Assembly (NCBI GenBank): GCA_900208305.1
Contig: OAPG01000020.1
Span: 434,001 to 498,000, forward strand
Reading direction: 5' to 3'
DNA from: Melanopsichium pennsylvanicum
Taxonomy: Eukaryota > Basidiomycota > Ustilaginomycetes > Ustilaginales
Length of the DNA: 64,000 nucleotides
Of the stretch, positions 44,112 through 52,966 are shown one piece after another. Position numbers and translations under genes: made by a program. The notes below the pieces were generated by a model that had not been told where the DNA came from, made no database searches, and saw nothing but the letters and a program-made list of their open reading frames with translations. Within the stretch, counting starts at the first letter, position 1. The number at the start of each line of letters is the position of its first letter.

Positions 44112-44513
44112 GATGGCCAAAGTTTTGCGTGAGGATATAGTGAGAGAATGATGATGATGATGATGATGACAGCGTGTGATTGAGGTACGAAGTTGAATTC
44201 AACACAAATTGGAAATCGTGGCTCGACCGCACACACAACAGAAACGGGTTCGAACAGCACACACTTGGATTTTCCCACTCAAATTTCAGATTTTGCAATT
44301 ATTATTCACGCCCATTTCCACTTTGAACCAATTTATTCGCTCCATTTTCGAGACCCCCTTTTTCTTCTCCTTTTTTCTATTCTATTCTCAAAATATTCTC
44401 ACCTCCTCTTTGTTTGTCTACTCGCACCTCTCATCCACCACCACTACCGCTTCTTGGACCAGAACGAGTTAAAGCGCAAAGCTACTCCGCCGTGTTGGAT
44501 TACCAATTACAAC

Positions 44514-45635
44514 ATGAATGTGGTCAAGGAAATTGCAAGGATCAACAAGGCAGAACTCGATATTGCCATCCAAAACCCTTCGGCAAGCTGGCATCAACAG
44601 TACAACGATTCAGCCTACATTTTCATCGGCGGCTTACCTTATGATCTCACAGAAGGCGATGTTATCACCATATTTTCCCAGTATGGCGAAATCATTGACG
44701 TGAATCTGCCACGCGTCAACCCCAATTCCAACAGTATCAGCAACCAACATGGATCACCAGCTACCTATGTTGAAAAGCGCTCAGAGCAACCTAAGCCCGT
44801 GGGTAAAGGAAAGCATAGAGGGTTTGGATTCCTCATGTACGAAGACCAACGTTCCACAGTGCTGGCAGTCGACAACCTCAACGGTACACAAGTATTGGGC
44901 AGGACATTGAGGGTGGACCATGTGGCTGCGTACAAGCAACCCAAAGTGGTCGATGACGAGGGTAACAAGGTTCATGCTGATACCAAGATTTACAATGCCG
45001 CACCACAGCTCATACACGATGGCTCAACCCAAAATAGCATCGATCACGAAGCCGATTTGGAAGATCCAATGGCAGCTTACTTGCAGGGAAAACGGGTCGA
45101 GGACAAGGGAAAAGCCAGAGTCGATGACGAGTGGGAAAAGCAGGAAAAGAGACGAAGAAAAGAGGAAAGGGCTAGCATCCGTGCTCAGCGGCAAGATCGA
45201 AGAAGCAAGGGTGATCGTAGTTCAGCAAGAAACAATCATGACGATACGTACAAGAGCAGTCGATACCGATATGACCAAGAAAACGAGACCAAGAGACATC
45301 GGTCTTCAAGGCATCGAGATGACAAATATGATCAAGACGACCAAGTGAACAGGTACCAACAGATGAAAAAGTCTCGCGACATCCTCGATATGAGTTCAGA
45401 ACACAGGCATCGCTCATCGCGGCATCGTTCGCACACACCATCACTACCACCACCATTATCATCATCATCATCATCATCATCGAAAAGTGACAGACACGCG
45501 GGAGAGGATCTCAAATATACACATCGTCATCACCGCGATGATGACGATGACAGGCACCGCAGACAACAACAAAGTGATCAAGCTTCCTCACGTCACAGCG
45601 CCAGTCGACGTAGGAGTCGTTCCCCGCGTCCATGA
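44514..45635 (+). CDS. IST3: Spliceosomal RRM protein, Ist3/Snu17 (RBMX2) type
   Basis: 373 residues from ATG 44514 (MNVVKEIARINKAEL). The N-terminus followed by SWHQQYNDSAYIFIGGLPYDLTEGDV (ends of the segment) is the family signature. One RRM spans about residues 33-140, with RNP2 YIFIGG and RNP1 KHRGFGFLMY, interrupted by an insertion (NSISNQHGSPATYVEKRSEQ region) between beta 2 and beta 3. The tail is long and rich in Arg, Ser, Asp and His. Ist3 forms the RES complex with Bud13 and Pml1 and helps activate the spliceosome. In yeast the protein is only 148 residues; the long tail resembles animal RBMX2. Confidence 0.88.
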   Translation: MNVVKEIARINKAELDIAIQNPSASWHQQYNDSAYIFIGGLPYDLTEGDVITIFSQYGEIIDVNLPRVNPNSNSISNQHGSPATYVEKRSEQPKPVGKGKHRGFGFLMYEDQRSTVLAVDNLNGTQVLGRTLRVDHVAAYKQPKVVDDEGNKVHADTKIYNAAPQLIHDGSTQNSIDHEADLEDPMAAYLQGKRVEDKGKARVDDEWEKQEKRRRKEERASIRAQRQDRRSKGDRSSARNNHDDTYKSSRYRYDQENETKRHRSSRHRDDKYDQDDQVNRYQQMKKSRDILDMSSEHRHRSSRHRSHTPSLPPPLSSSSSSSSKSDRHAGEDLKYTHRHHRDDDDDRHRRQQQSDQASSRHSASRRRSRSPRP

Positions 45636-45762
45636 TGTCGCATTCCACTCAATCTCATTCGATTTGAACATACCATTTGCACACGTTGTTTCCTTTTCCT
45701 TTTTCGTTGTTGGTTGGGCTAGGGCTCAAAAATCTTTGCATATTCCAATCGAGAGCACGACT

Positions 45763-46587
45763 CTACTCAATCTTGAACCCTTCAAGAATATCCTCATTCC
45801 AGGTGACGAATGCACCTTGGGCACCCAGACCTTTTCCATCCTTTCCTTTAGGAGTTTGCCTGCTACCCTTGGTAGCGAGTGCTGCAATTGTGAATCCTGG
45901 TTGTTCTGCTTTGAGCAATTTGCCTTCCTTGTGCATTGTCATGAACCTTTCAATTTCGCTTTCCTTCATGGCCTCTTTTCCTCTGGATCTCAACAGTGTT
46001 TGCATGTCCGTATCTACCACTCCTGGTCTCACTGCAAATGTAGCAATCCCTTCTTCTTCATTGGCCAATGTACGACAGATGGCATTCATGGCGGCTTTGG
46101 ACGAATTGTAACCTGCCCAACCTGCGATATTTCCCGTAGCTGCACCACTTGATACGAACACAGCTGTTGCGATCTTTGACTTTCGCAATTCAGGAAGGGC
46201 AGCAGAGAGTGTAGTGATCAGAGACACGGTATTGATGTTGAGCATCTCAGCAAAATCTTTAGGATCCAAGGTGGCGATTCGTTCAGTGGAAACTACACCC
46301 GCATTGAGGATGATACTGTCCAGCTTTCCAAACGTGGAAATCGCTTTCGAAACAGCATCGGCGTTGATCGAGGTGGACGTCACATCGCCTCGTACACAAA
46401 TTAGGTCGGAAGAGTGTTTGGACTGGACCGAACGCAGCTCTTCGGAGAGCGTTCGCGAGATGGTGACCACGCGAGACGCGGGAAACGAGGCGGAAGGATT
46501 GGAAGATCCCGACAGGAGAAGTTTGAGGATGGCAAGACCCAGACCTCGAGAGGCGCCTGTGAGGAGAACTACTGGTTTGTCTGTCAT
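45763..46587 (-). CDS. Short-chain dehydrogenase/reductase
   Basis: 274 residues from ATG 46587 (MTDKPVVLLTGASRGLG). The Rossmann nucleotide loop TGASRGLG is at residues 10-17, NAGV in the centre, a catalytic Ser in FVSSGAATG and the YNSSK tetrad motif with Tyr and Lys. RPGVVDTDMQ follows, a segment seen in the yeast Irc24/benzil-reductase type SDRs. It likely reduces small carbonyl compounds with NADPH in the cytosol. Substrate unknown. An open frame extends upstream of the ATG but is low complexity. Last recognisable host gene before the transposon-rich block. Confidence 0.87.
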   Translation of the reverse strand: MTDKPVVLLTGASRGLGLAILKLLLSGSSNPSASFPASRVVTISRTLSEELRSVQSKHSSDLICVRGDVTSTSINADAVSKAISTFGKLDSIILNAGVVSTERIATLDPKDFAEMLNINTVSLITTLSAALPELRKSKIATAVFVSSGAATGNIAGWAGYNSSKAAMNAICRTLANEEEGIATFAVRPGVVDTDMQTLLRSRGKEAMKESEIERFMTMHKEGKLLKAEQPGFTIAALATKGSRQTPKGKDGKGLGAQGAFVTWNEDILEGFKIE

Positions 46588-47259
46588 TGTTGAGCTGCTG
46601 AGCGAGGAAGATGATGATGGTCTTTGGATTGCGAGAATGGCGTTTCTACACAAAAAGAATCGCCGAAACAAAAGGCGCGCACGGTCACAGCTTCTCCCCT
46701 TTAGCAGGTGGAGGCTGTTTTGACCCGATCCGACCCTCTTCCCCTCCCCGATCCAATAGCATCCCAAGGTTTCTTTTTTGCACTATCATATATGTTACAC
46801 CACCGTTTTCATTTCATTGTAGAAGCACTCAAAAAAATCGAAGAGAGGGTGAATTCGAGGCTCGTCATTCTCACTTGAAATTGTGCAAGCTCGAGTTTAC
46901 TGCGCTCACCTCGACCATACATAGTTGGACACCTGGAGAAGATCCCGCACTTCTCCTCCTCCAATGGTTGGATCCTGGATGTTATCTGACCCACAGGCAC
47001 AGACAGGGATTGTTTGAGCCAAGAAAAAAAAGTTTCAAAGATGCCATTGTACTGAACACAGAGCCAAGAATGGTGGCCAATTCAAACCCTAAGGTGAAGA
47101 CTAAGAATATGAATGGTAGAGTGGATGAGCCCCACTCCTCCACAACTGACATGACCATGCCCTTATACACTATGGCTGTCCTGTCCCTTATCTGTATACT
47201 AGCCCCTCTTATTGCACTTGTAAGTGAACCTGGGCTCCATGCTTGTCAGTGCTGACTTC
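46588..47259. other. Unassigned sequence before the solo LTR
   Basis: 672 bases. The first part is the SDR promoter. From about 47040 the sequence encodes a short frame with a hydrophobic end (MPLYTMAVLSLICILAPLIA) that breaks at the solo LTR. It might be a truncated gene fragment, but I cannot identify it. Confidence 0.35.
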
Positions 47260-48268
47260 TGTCACGGGAGTGGGTCCCAAGGAAGAGGTCTGCGCAGACC
47301 AGAGATGTTGAATTGGCTGAGATCCGGTGGGAGAGCATGTCTCGACGGATCTCAGGGAGATCTGGTGGATATTGGTGGGCTCATGGGATTTAAGGTTAGC
47401 GCAGAACCAAGAAGTTGAATCGGACAAAATCCGGTGAGAGAGCAGGTCTCGACGGATCTCACAGAAATTCGGCGAGTGGCAGTGACTCGCCGGATATCAA
47501 AGGTATCGATGGCAAGGGGAGCATCTGCAACGGCAGCGACCAACGCCATGCCGGAACGACACATGGGCCGATCGACGCCCAGGGGGCAACGGAGAGAGAG
47601 CACGCGGGCGTGCTTGGAAGCACCCTGCCAAAGGACTAGGGGCAGTCTTATTGTGCAGGGGTCCAAGCTTGACGCACGCAGGTTGTACAGTACCGATGGA
47701 CCTTGCACACAATACATATATATAAATACTCTGTTCCCCGCTATCGGATGAGCGGAAGCTCATCCACTCTATCTTATATCTCAGTCACACATAGTTATCA
47801 GTACGTTGTACTTATTATACTCTTCACACGTCGCACATCGCAATACCATTTATTGCAATCCATATAGTCTGTGTCCCCGTCGGTGAACGGAGAACAACGT
47901 ATAGACGTTGTCGACATCCAATCGACGCTGTAGCACCTCAACTACAGGCGGAACCTCAACTGCGGGCCTGGCACCACAACCAGTCCCTCATATCTCCACC
48001 GGCAACGACGGCTGAGGTCTAACCCAGCTGCCAGCAGTATCCCGTTGGTGTTGTGACACTCGCATTGACCAAGTACCCCGTCCGAGCTTGCCACGTTACC
48101 TCTGTACGGAGTGTCACCAGCGGTCAGCCGATATCCGTCGAGAGATCGCCACTCACGGGATTCTCTTCGATATCCGTTGAGGCCAAGCTTAGCCGCCAGA
48201 ACTCACTGAAATCCGGCGAGTCGAGATTTCTCATGGGAAGTTGGATCTCTGGCACGCAACCGCTGACA
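47260..48268 (+). mobile_element. Solo LTR of the chromovirus family
   Basis: A 1009-base LTR that starts TGTCACGGG and ends GCTGACA, flanked by the perfect 5-bp duplication ACTTC (47255-47259 and 48269-48273). It is in the opposite orientation to the full element at 50287-59149 and clearly more diverged from its two LTRs than they are from each other. Many of the differences are CG to CA or TG. It is presumably what remained after LTR-LTR recombination. Confidence 0.95.
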
Positions 48269-48652
48269 ACTTCCTGAGTCAGTAACTGACAGCAATTGGG
48301 CATTGTACATGCTAACTATTTGACTTGGCCTTCCATACCAGCTGGAAGCCTAGCATACCATACCAAGGCCCTCAGTAGTCCCTGTTCCTGATCTACAGCA
48401 TTCGGCAGATTCCCAATCAAGTTTGACAACTTATTGGAAGTCAAATTGAAACTCAATGAAACTAAGAGTTTTGTCCAGATTGGTGTTTTGATGCATGCAG
48501 AATAGCTTTCCAGTGTTAGGACTTTACTTGGCTGGAGAATACAATATATATATTGCATCTTTCCAAAGCTTCTTGTTTCTCCTCTTATCCCCAATGTCCA
48601 GCAGCTCTACTCATATAGAACTTCTCAGGTCCCATTGCTTAATTTGGCCAAG
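48269..48652. other. Spacer between solo LTR and pseudogene
   Basis: 384 bases, starting with the right ACTTC duplication. A minus-strand frame (48316-48594) has no recognisable similarity. The right end may be the promoter of the oxalate-decarboxylase-like pseudogene. Confidence 0.35.
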
Positions 48653-48936
48653 ATGCAGTTCACTCTTTCCCTCCTTGCAGTGGCCCTAGCTCTTTCCACA
48701 TGCACCCAGTCACATGTACTACCCAATGACCAAGCCCCTTATGCACATTATTCATCAGCCATCCCAGCTCTTGAATCTTGTTCCAAATTGATCAGCTCTG
48801 CTGCCAAGAGCATCCTTCATTGTTGTGTGACTTGTCACGTGCAACCCAAATATTCTTCCTTGCCTCTTTTTTAAATGCCAGAATGTCAATGATGGTGGTG
48901 TGACATCCTCCAATGGCACCCCACAGCCTGTTTGAG

Positions 48937-50286
48937 GATCCAAGGGTGCGCCTTTGCTCCAAAAGAGCAACTTTGCTATTGATGCTCAGAATCCTGACAA
49001 TCTCAGTCCACCCTCTACCAATGCAGGTAACATCCCCAACCTCAAATGGTCCTTCTCACAGTCTCACTCCAAGCTCTTGAATGGAGGTTGGGTACACAAG
49101 CAAACTGTGACCAATCTGCTGTCTTCTCCACTTGTTGCTGTGGTCAAGCAATGTTTGTCTGCTTATGCCTATTGCATCTGCACTGTCATTGGGTGGCTGA
49201 GTGGGGATTTGTACTCAACAGTTGTTAAGGCTGTAGGGTCTAGGTACCGCGGGGCGGCTACAGCCGGAGTAGGGTCTACGGGTACAGAGAGGTTGTAGGC
49301 GTAGGCGACACAGGCGGTTGGGGGTCAGAGCACACTACTACGTTGCTATAGAGCTAACTAAGTAATACATGTGACGAGGTCCGGAGGCAATTTCATGTTG
49401 GGCGGGGGCGGGGTGGTAAGGTCCAAGAACTATCAACCACCTCCCATGCCAACTGCAGTAACTACCTCCCACTGCGGCACTACAATATTAGGTTGCCAAC
49501 GGCCGTATTCTGCTTACAGAGGGGCCAGCCGCGGTTGGATGGTAGGAGGGTCATGTTAGGCCAACCACTCCTCTGCAAGGGATCTGGAGAGGATTGGTTG
49601 TGGCTCAATTGCAACGGTTGCTCAATTGGGAGGGTGGGGCCAAGCGCCCACTCTTTGGACTACGGTTGGTGGGGCACTAACAACAGTACTATTTGTAATA
49701 CAGCCAAAAATGAGGACAATAGGAACTGTGTTGAATGATGCCAAAGAGGGCAATCTATGGAGTTTCCCTCAAGGCATACCACACACTCTGCAAGCAGGTC
49801 CTGAGGGTGCTGAGTATTTACTTGTTTTTTTTTTAAAGGCAATTTCAACACTAGTTGGCACTACATTTGTGCTTGACAATTGGATCATGCATACCCTGCA
49901 CAATGTTCTTGCCAAAGACCTTTGGTTGGGACACTTCCATATTCAACACGATTCCAACCCCAGATCTGTATATGGTTGCAGCAAAGCAGAATAAAACCCG
50001 GCTTTCTCTCTCCATGAGGCAAGGAATGCAGTCAGTGCAAATCCTGGTGGTCAAGTAGAGTCTTGCTATGTATATGCACTTTCTCCAGCAGATTCAGACT
50101 ATTGCACCAAGTGGTGGTGGCTGGATCAAGATCACCAAGTATTGTCAATTCTCTGCTTGCCCAACCTTTTGCTTCTGCACATGTCCATGTCAAAAAGGGC
50201 AGACTTTGTGAGTTACACTGGCATAAGAATGCTGAATGTTTCAACTTCAAGCAGGTGATTTCCTGAGGTTTCCCCTATCAAGTAAC
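48937..50286 (+). repeat. 1350-bp direct repeat, left copy
   Basis: This segment (first bases GATCCAAGGG, last CAAGTAAC) recurs at 59150-60499 in the same orientation and length. I saw about six single-base differences by eye. The retrotransposon lies exactly between the two copies, touching the end of this one and the start of the other. Confidence 0.96.
49222..49686. mobile_element. 465-bp insertion in the pseudogene, left copy
   Basis: It interrupts the first cupin reading frame. Removing it joins CTCAACAG to TACTATTTG and restores the frame LNSTICNTAKNED. The bases CAACAG precede the insertion and end it, so it has either a 6-bp target duplication or a 3-bp duplication (CAG) with short TTGTTA/TAACAA ends. 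No coding capacity seen. It predates the 1350-bp duplication, since both copies carry it. Confidence 0.75.
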
Positions 50287-51297
50287 TGTCAGCGGTCGCG
50301 TGCCAGAGATCCGAATTCCCGTGAGAAAGCGCGACTCACCGGATTTCAGTGAGTTCCGGCGGTTAAGCTTGGCCTCAACGGATATCGAAGAGAATCCCGC
50401 GAGTGGCGATCTCTCGACGGATATCGGCTGACCGCTGGTGACACTCCGTACAGAGGTAACGCGGCAAGCTCGGACGGGGTACTTGATCGACGCGAGTGTC
50501 ACGACGTCGACGGGATACTGCTGATGGCTGGGTTAGACCTCAGCCGTCGTTGCCGGTGGAGATATGAGGGACTGGTTGTGGTGCCAGGCCCGCGGTTGAG
50601 GTTCCGCCTGTAGTTGAGGTGCTACAGCGTCGATTGAGGTGTCGACGACGTCTATACGTTGTTCTCCGTTCACCGACGGGGACACAGACTATATGGATCG
50701 CAATAAATGGTATTGCAATGTGCGACGTGTGAAGAGTATGGTAAGTACGACGTACTGATAACTATGTGTGGCTGAGATATACGATAGAGTGGATGAGCTT
50801 CCGCTCATCCGATAGCGGGGAACAGAGTATTTATATATATGTATCGTGTGCAAGGTCCATCGGTACTGTACGACCTGCGTGCGTCGAGCTTGGACCCCCG
50901 CACGATAAGACCGCCCCCTAGTCCTTCGGCAGGGTGCTTCCGAGCACACCCGCGTGCTCCCTCTCCGTTGCCCCCTGGGCGTCGATTGGCCCACGTGTCG
51001 TTCTGGCGTGGCGTTGGTCGCCGCCATCGCAGATGCTCCCCTTGCCATTGATACCTTCGATATCCGGCGAGTCACTGCCACTCGCCGAATTTCCGTGAGA
51101 TCCGTTGAGACCTGCTCTCTCACCGGATTTCGTCCGATTCAACTTCTCGGTCCTGCGCTAACCTTAAATCCCATGAGCCCACCAATATCCACCAGATCTC
51201 CCTGAGATCCGTCGAGACATGCTCTCCCACCGGATCTCAGCCGATTCAACATCTCTGGTCTGCGCAGACCTCTTCCTTGGGACCCACTCCCGTGACA
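50287..51297 (-). repeat. 3' LTR of the chromovirus
   Basis: 1011 bases, TGTCACGGG...GCTGACA in element sense. It contains a TATA-like run (about 50826-50841), a perfect 8-bp hairpin just downstream of it, and three copies of the four-half-site dyad module (50313-50425, 51059-51131, 51165-51238). Confidence 0.96.
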
Positions 51298-51310
51298 CTA
51301 CCCCCCCTTC
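51298..51310 (-). promoter_or_regulatory. Polypurine tract (plus-strand primer)
   Basis: In element sense GAAGGGGGGGTAG lies directly against the TGTCAC start of the 3' LTR, the position and composition expected for the PPT that primes second-strand synthesis. Confidence 0.85.
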
Positions 51311-51332
51311 GAGAGCCGAGCTCCGTTGAGGC

Positions 51333-51339
51333 TTAAATA
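51333..51339 (+). promoter_or_regulatory. TATA-like element of the antisense gene
   Basis: TTAAATA lies 61 bases before the antisense gene's ATG and outside the LTR, followed by a C-rich leader. Position fits a core promoter; it is a weak, short match. Confidence 0.4.
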
Positions 51340-51399
51340 GGGTCGGCGGGTGTTCCCCCGACTTGTTCTTCCACCAACAGCACCTTCTAAACCGTCAAG

Positions 51400-52545
51400 A
51401 TGTCGAACCACTCGAATAATGCCCCTTCCGCTGCGTCATCGCGACCAGCGTTGACACGACTGCCTGCCCTCAGGGCAGAAGAGCCTGTGCGCCGTAGCGC
51501 CAGGCTTCGCAACCGAAATCCTGCCACTTGGGCAGTGACAACACCTTCGGCTGTCGGCCTCGAGGCCACAGCTTCGTCGTCCCCTGCTGCTGGCGAGCAG
51601 CCCATCGAAATTGTGGCTGCTGAGCAGCTCGTCGCGTTGCGGTCGACGCCGCGGCCACTGGAACCGCTGTTTTTGGGAAACGATGTTGCGGAGGAGGAGG
51701 AAGAGCGGCTGGAGGCGATGGAGGTGGAGGAGTCGGTCGTAGGGAGGATTAGCGAGGTCGGGGAGGAACCTGTCGCTCCGCTCGTTGGGCCTCATGTGCC
51801 CAACTACCTCGAGGTTGCGCTGTGGGCGGAGTCGCTTATCGCTCCGGTGTTGCTGGTGTTCGTGGCGTGCGAGGCCTGGCCCCCCACTTGGGTGGTATCG
51901 GAGGGTTCCGTGACGGCCGGTCGACTGCATCGTCTGGTTCTCCTTTGGCTAACCGAAGGCTGCATGCCTTGGCCGAGCTGGCAATGCGCCCGCTGCGCCA
52001 AGCTTGGTATACCGTAAGTACCACTGCCCCCTTCGACGTTCGATACTCACTGCTGACTCTGGTTCTTCCTTTTTTTGTTTCGTCCCAGTTGTTTCCCGTC
52101 GGCCTTCGCTGACGTGCTTTCTGTCGGTGGCAAGGGCCGAACTCCGCGCGCTTGTGTGCATTGCCATCTGGGCGGCCACAAGAAGTGCGTGCGAACCGAG
52201 AGGGCATTGCCAACGATGGTATACGCTGGCGACGCCCCTCCTAGCCATCTACATCGAGGCGAGCGTGGCGTCGAACGAGCTCACGTCACGGGAGCGGGGG
52301 GTCGAGGGTTGGGAGAGGTACGTGGCCTCGACCGTGACTCGGATGGTGTGGCAGACCCGAACTGGGCGCACGCGATGCGTATCATTTGGTCTGCCTCGCC
52401 TCGCGGTCGGCGCGTGCCGGTACTGACGACGATCGAGGAATACTTCGATCGTCAGCGGCGACTGCGGTCCATGTGCTCGCCCTTCGAGGATATCGAGCCT
52501 CCTTCGGTACCTGGGCCTTCGTTAGCCCCCGAGTCTGCGGAGTAG
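51400..52545 (+). CDS. Antisense accessory protein of the retrotransposon, Zn2Cys6-like
   Basis: This gene lies inside the element between pol and the 3' LTR but on the opposite strand. Two exons, 51400-52013 and 52089-52545, with a 75-base GTAAGT...CCCAG intron, give 356 residues. The splice restores CAKLGIPCFPSAFADV, supplying the third cysteine. The six cysteines 196, 199, 206, 227, 230 and 238 form C-x2-C-x6-C-x20-C-x2-C-x7-C, which resembles the fungal Zn2Cys6 DNA-binding cluster but with a longer middle linker and fewer basic residues. An acidic Glu-rich patch (EEEEERLEAMEVEE) lies around residues 95-110. No retroviral family is recognised. Role unknown; a regulatory or DNA-binding protein is my inference. 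Confidence 0.72.
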
Positions 52546-52966
52546 TCTGTGCCCGCTGGCTGTGTCGACTTGTTGCAATGGCAGTGCCTCGTTACCCATT
52601 GAACCTAGTGTGAGCTTGATTGCGTGACTTTCGGTGTGCAACAGGTGCGACGACTCTGAGGAATATACTTGTCGACTCGCATCGCCCGTTAAGGCCTGAG
52701 ATCCTTTGGATCATGCATTCCTCGGCGGATTTTGTGCCTTTTTGGGTTCTCGTTACCCCGCGATTTTTTTTTTTTTAATTTTTTCTGAGATCCGTTGAAT
52801 TGTGCAGTACTCGGCGGATTTCGTGGAAATTCCCTGAGTCGGGGTCATTGTCCGGATCTCGATTCCTGCAAACTTCTACCTTCGCCGCTCGACATCGTCG
52901 TCGAGCTTCTCACCATCTTACTCTCCTGTGATGGCATGCATTGCGGCTCGCAAGATCCTCTTCAGC
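52546..52966. other. Spacer between antisense gene and pol end
   Basis: 421 bases forming the tail-to-tail junction of the antisense gene and pol. It holds one full dyad module (52788-52861), a half module (52698-52733), and a T-run (about 52766-52776) that may act in 3' end formation. Confidence 0.6.
52788..52861. repeat. Four-half-site dyad module in spacer
   Basis: Half-sites at 52788-52800 (GAGATCCGTTGAA), 52811-52823 (CTCGGCGGATTTC), 52827-52839 (GAAATTCCCTGAG) and 52849-52861 (TTGTCCGGATCTC), spaced 10, 3 and 9 bases. A half module with the same first pair, spaced 10, lies at 52698-52733. Confidence 0.8.

Larger units (their letters stand above)
48653..50286 (+). pseudogene. Oxalate-decarboxylase-like bicupin pseudogene, left copy
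   Basis: The segment starts with an ATG and a signal peptide (MQFTLSLLAVALALSTCTQS), then runs in broken frames through recognisable bicupin oxalate decarboxylase pieces. These are NIPNLKWSFSQSHSKLLNGG (49030-49095), a frame-shifted first cupin motif LHLHCHWVAEWGFVLN (about 49165-49215), EGNLWSFPQGIPHTLQAG (about 49745-49800), AEYLLVF, and a second-cupin piece HVHVKKGRLCELHWHKNAE (about 50180-50240). It has a stop at 48934-48936, several frameshifts and a 465-bp insertion (49222-49686), so no functional enzyme can be made. The right-hand end continues only after the second copy, at 60500. Family assignment rests on motif order recalled for OxdC-type enzymes. Confidence 0.8.

Noticed and set aside
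44193..44513. N-terminal extension of the IST3-like protein
   Set aside because: The in-frame upstream translation is leader-like and hydrophobic; family members start at MNVV-type sequence.
47260..48268. Small ORFs in the LTRs (for example the frames starting MREQVSTD or MTLAS)
   Set aside because: They recur because the LTR recurs, are short, cross dyad modules and LTR edges, and have no coding signature.
50313..51238. CRISPR-like repeat array
   Set aside because: Repeats are dyads in LTRs of a eukaryotic retrotransposon; spacers are 3 or 9-10 bases, not CRISPR-like.
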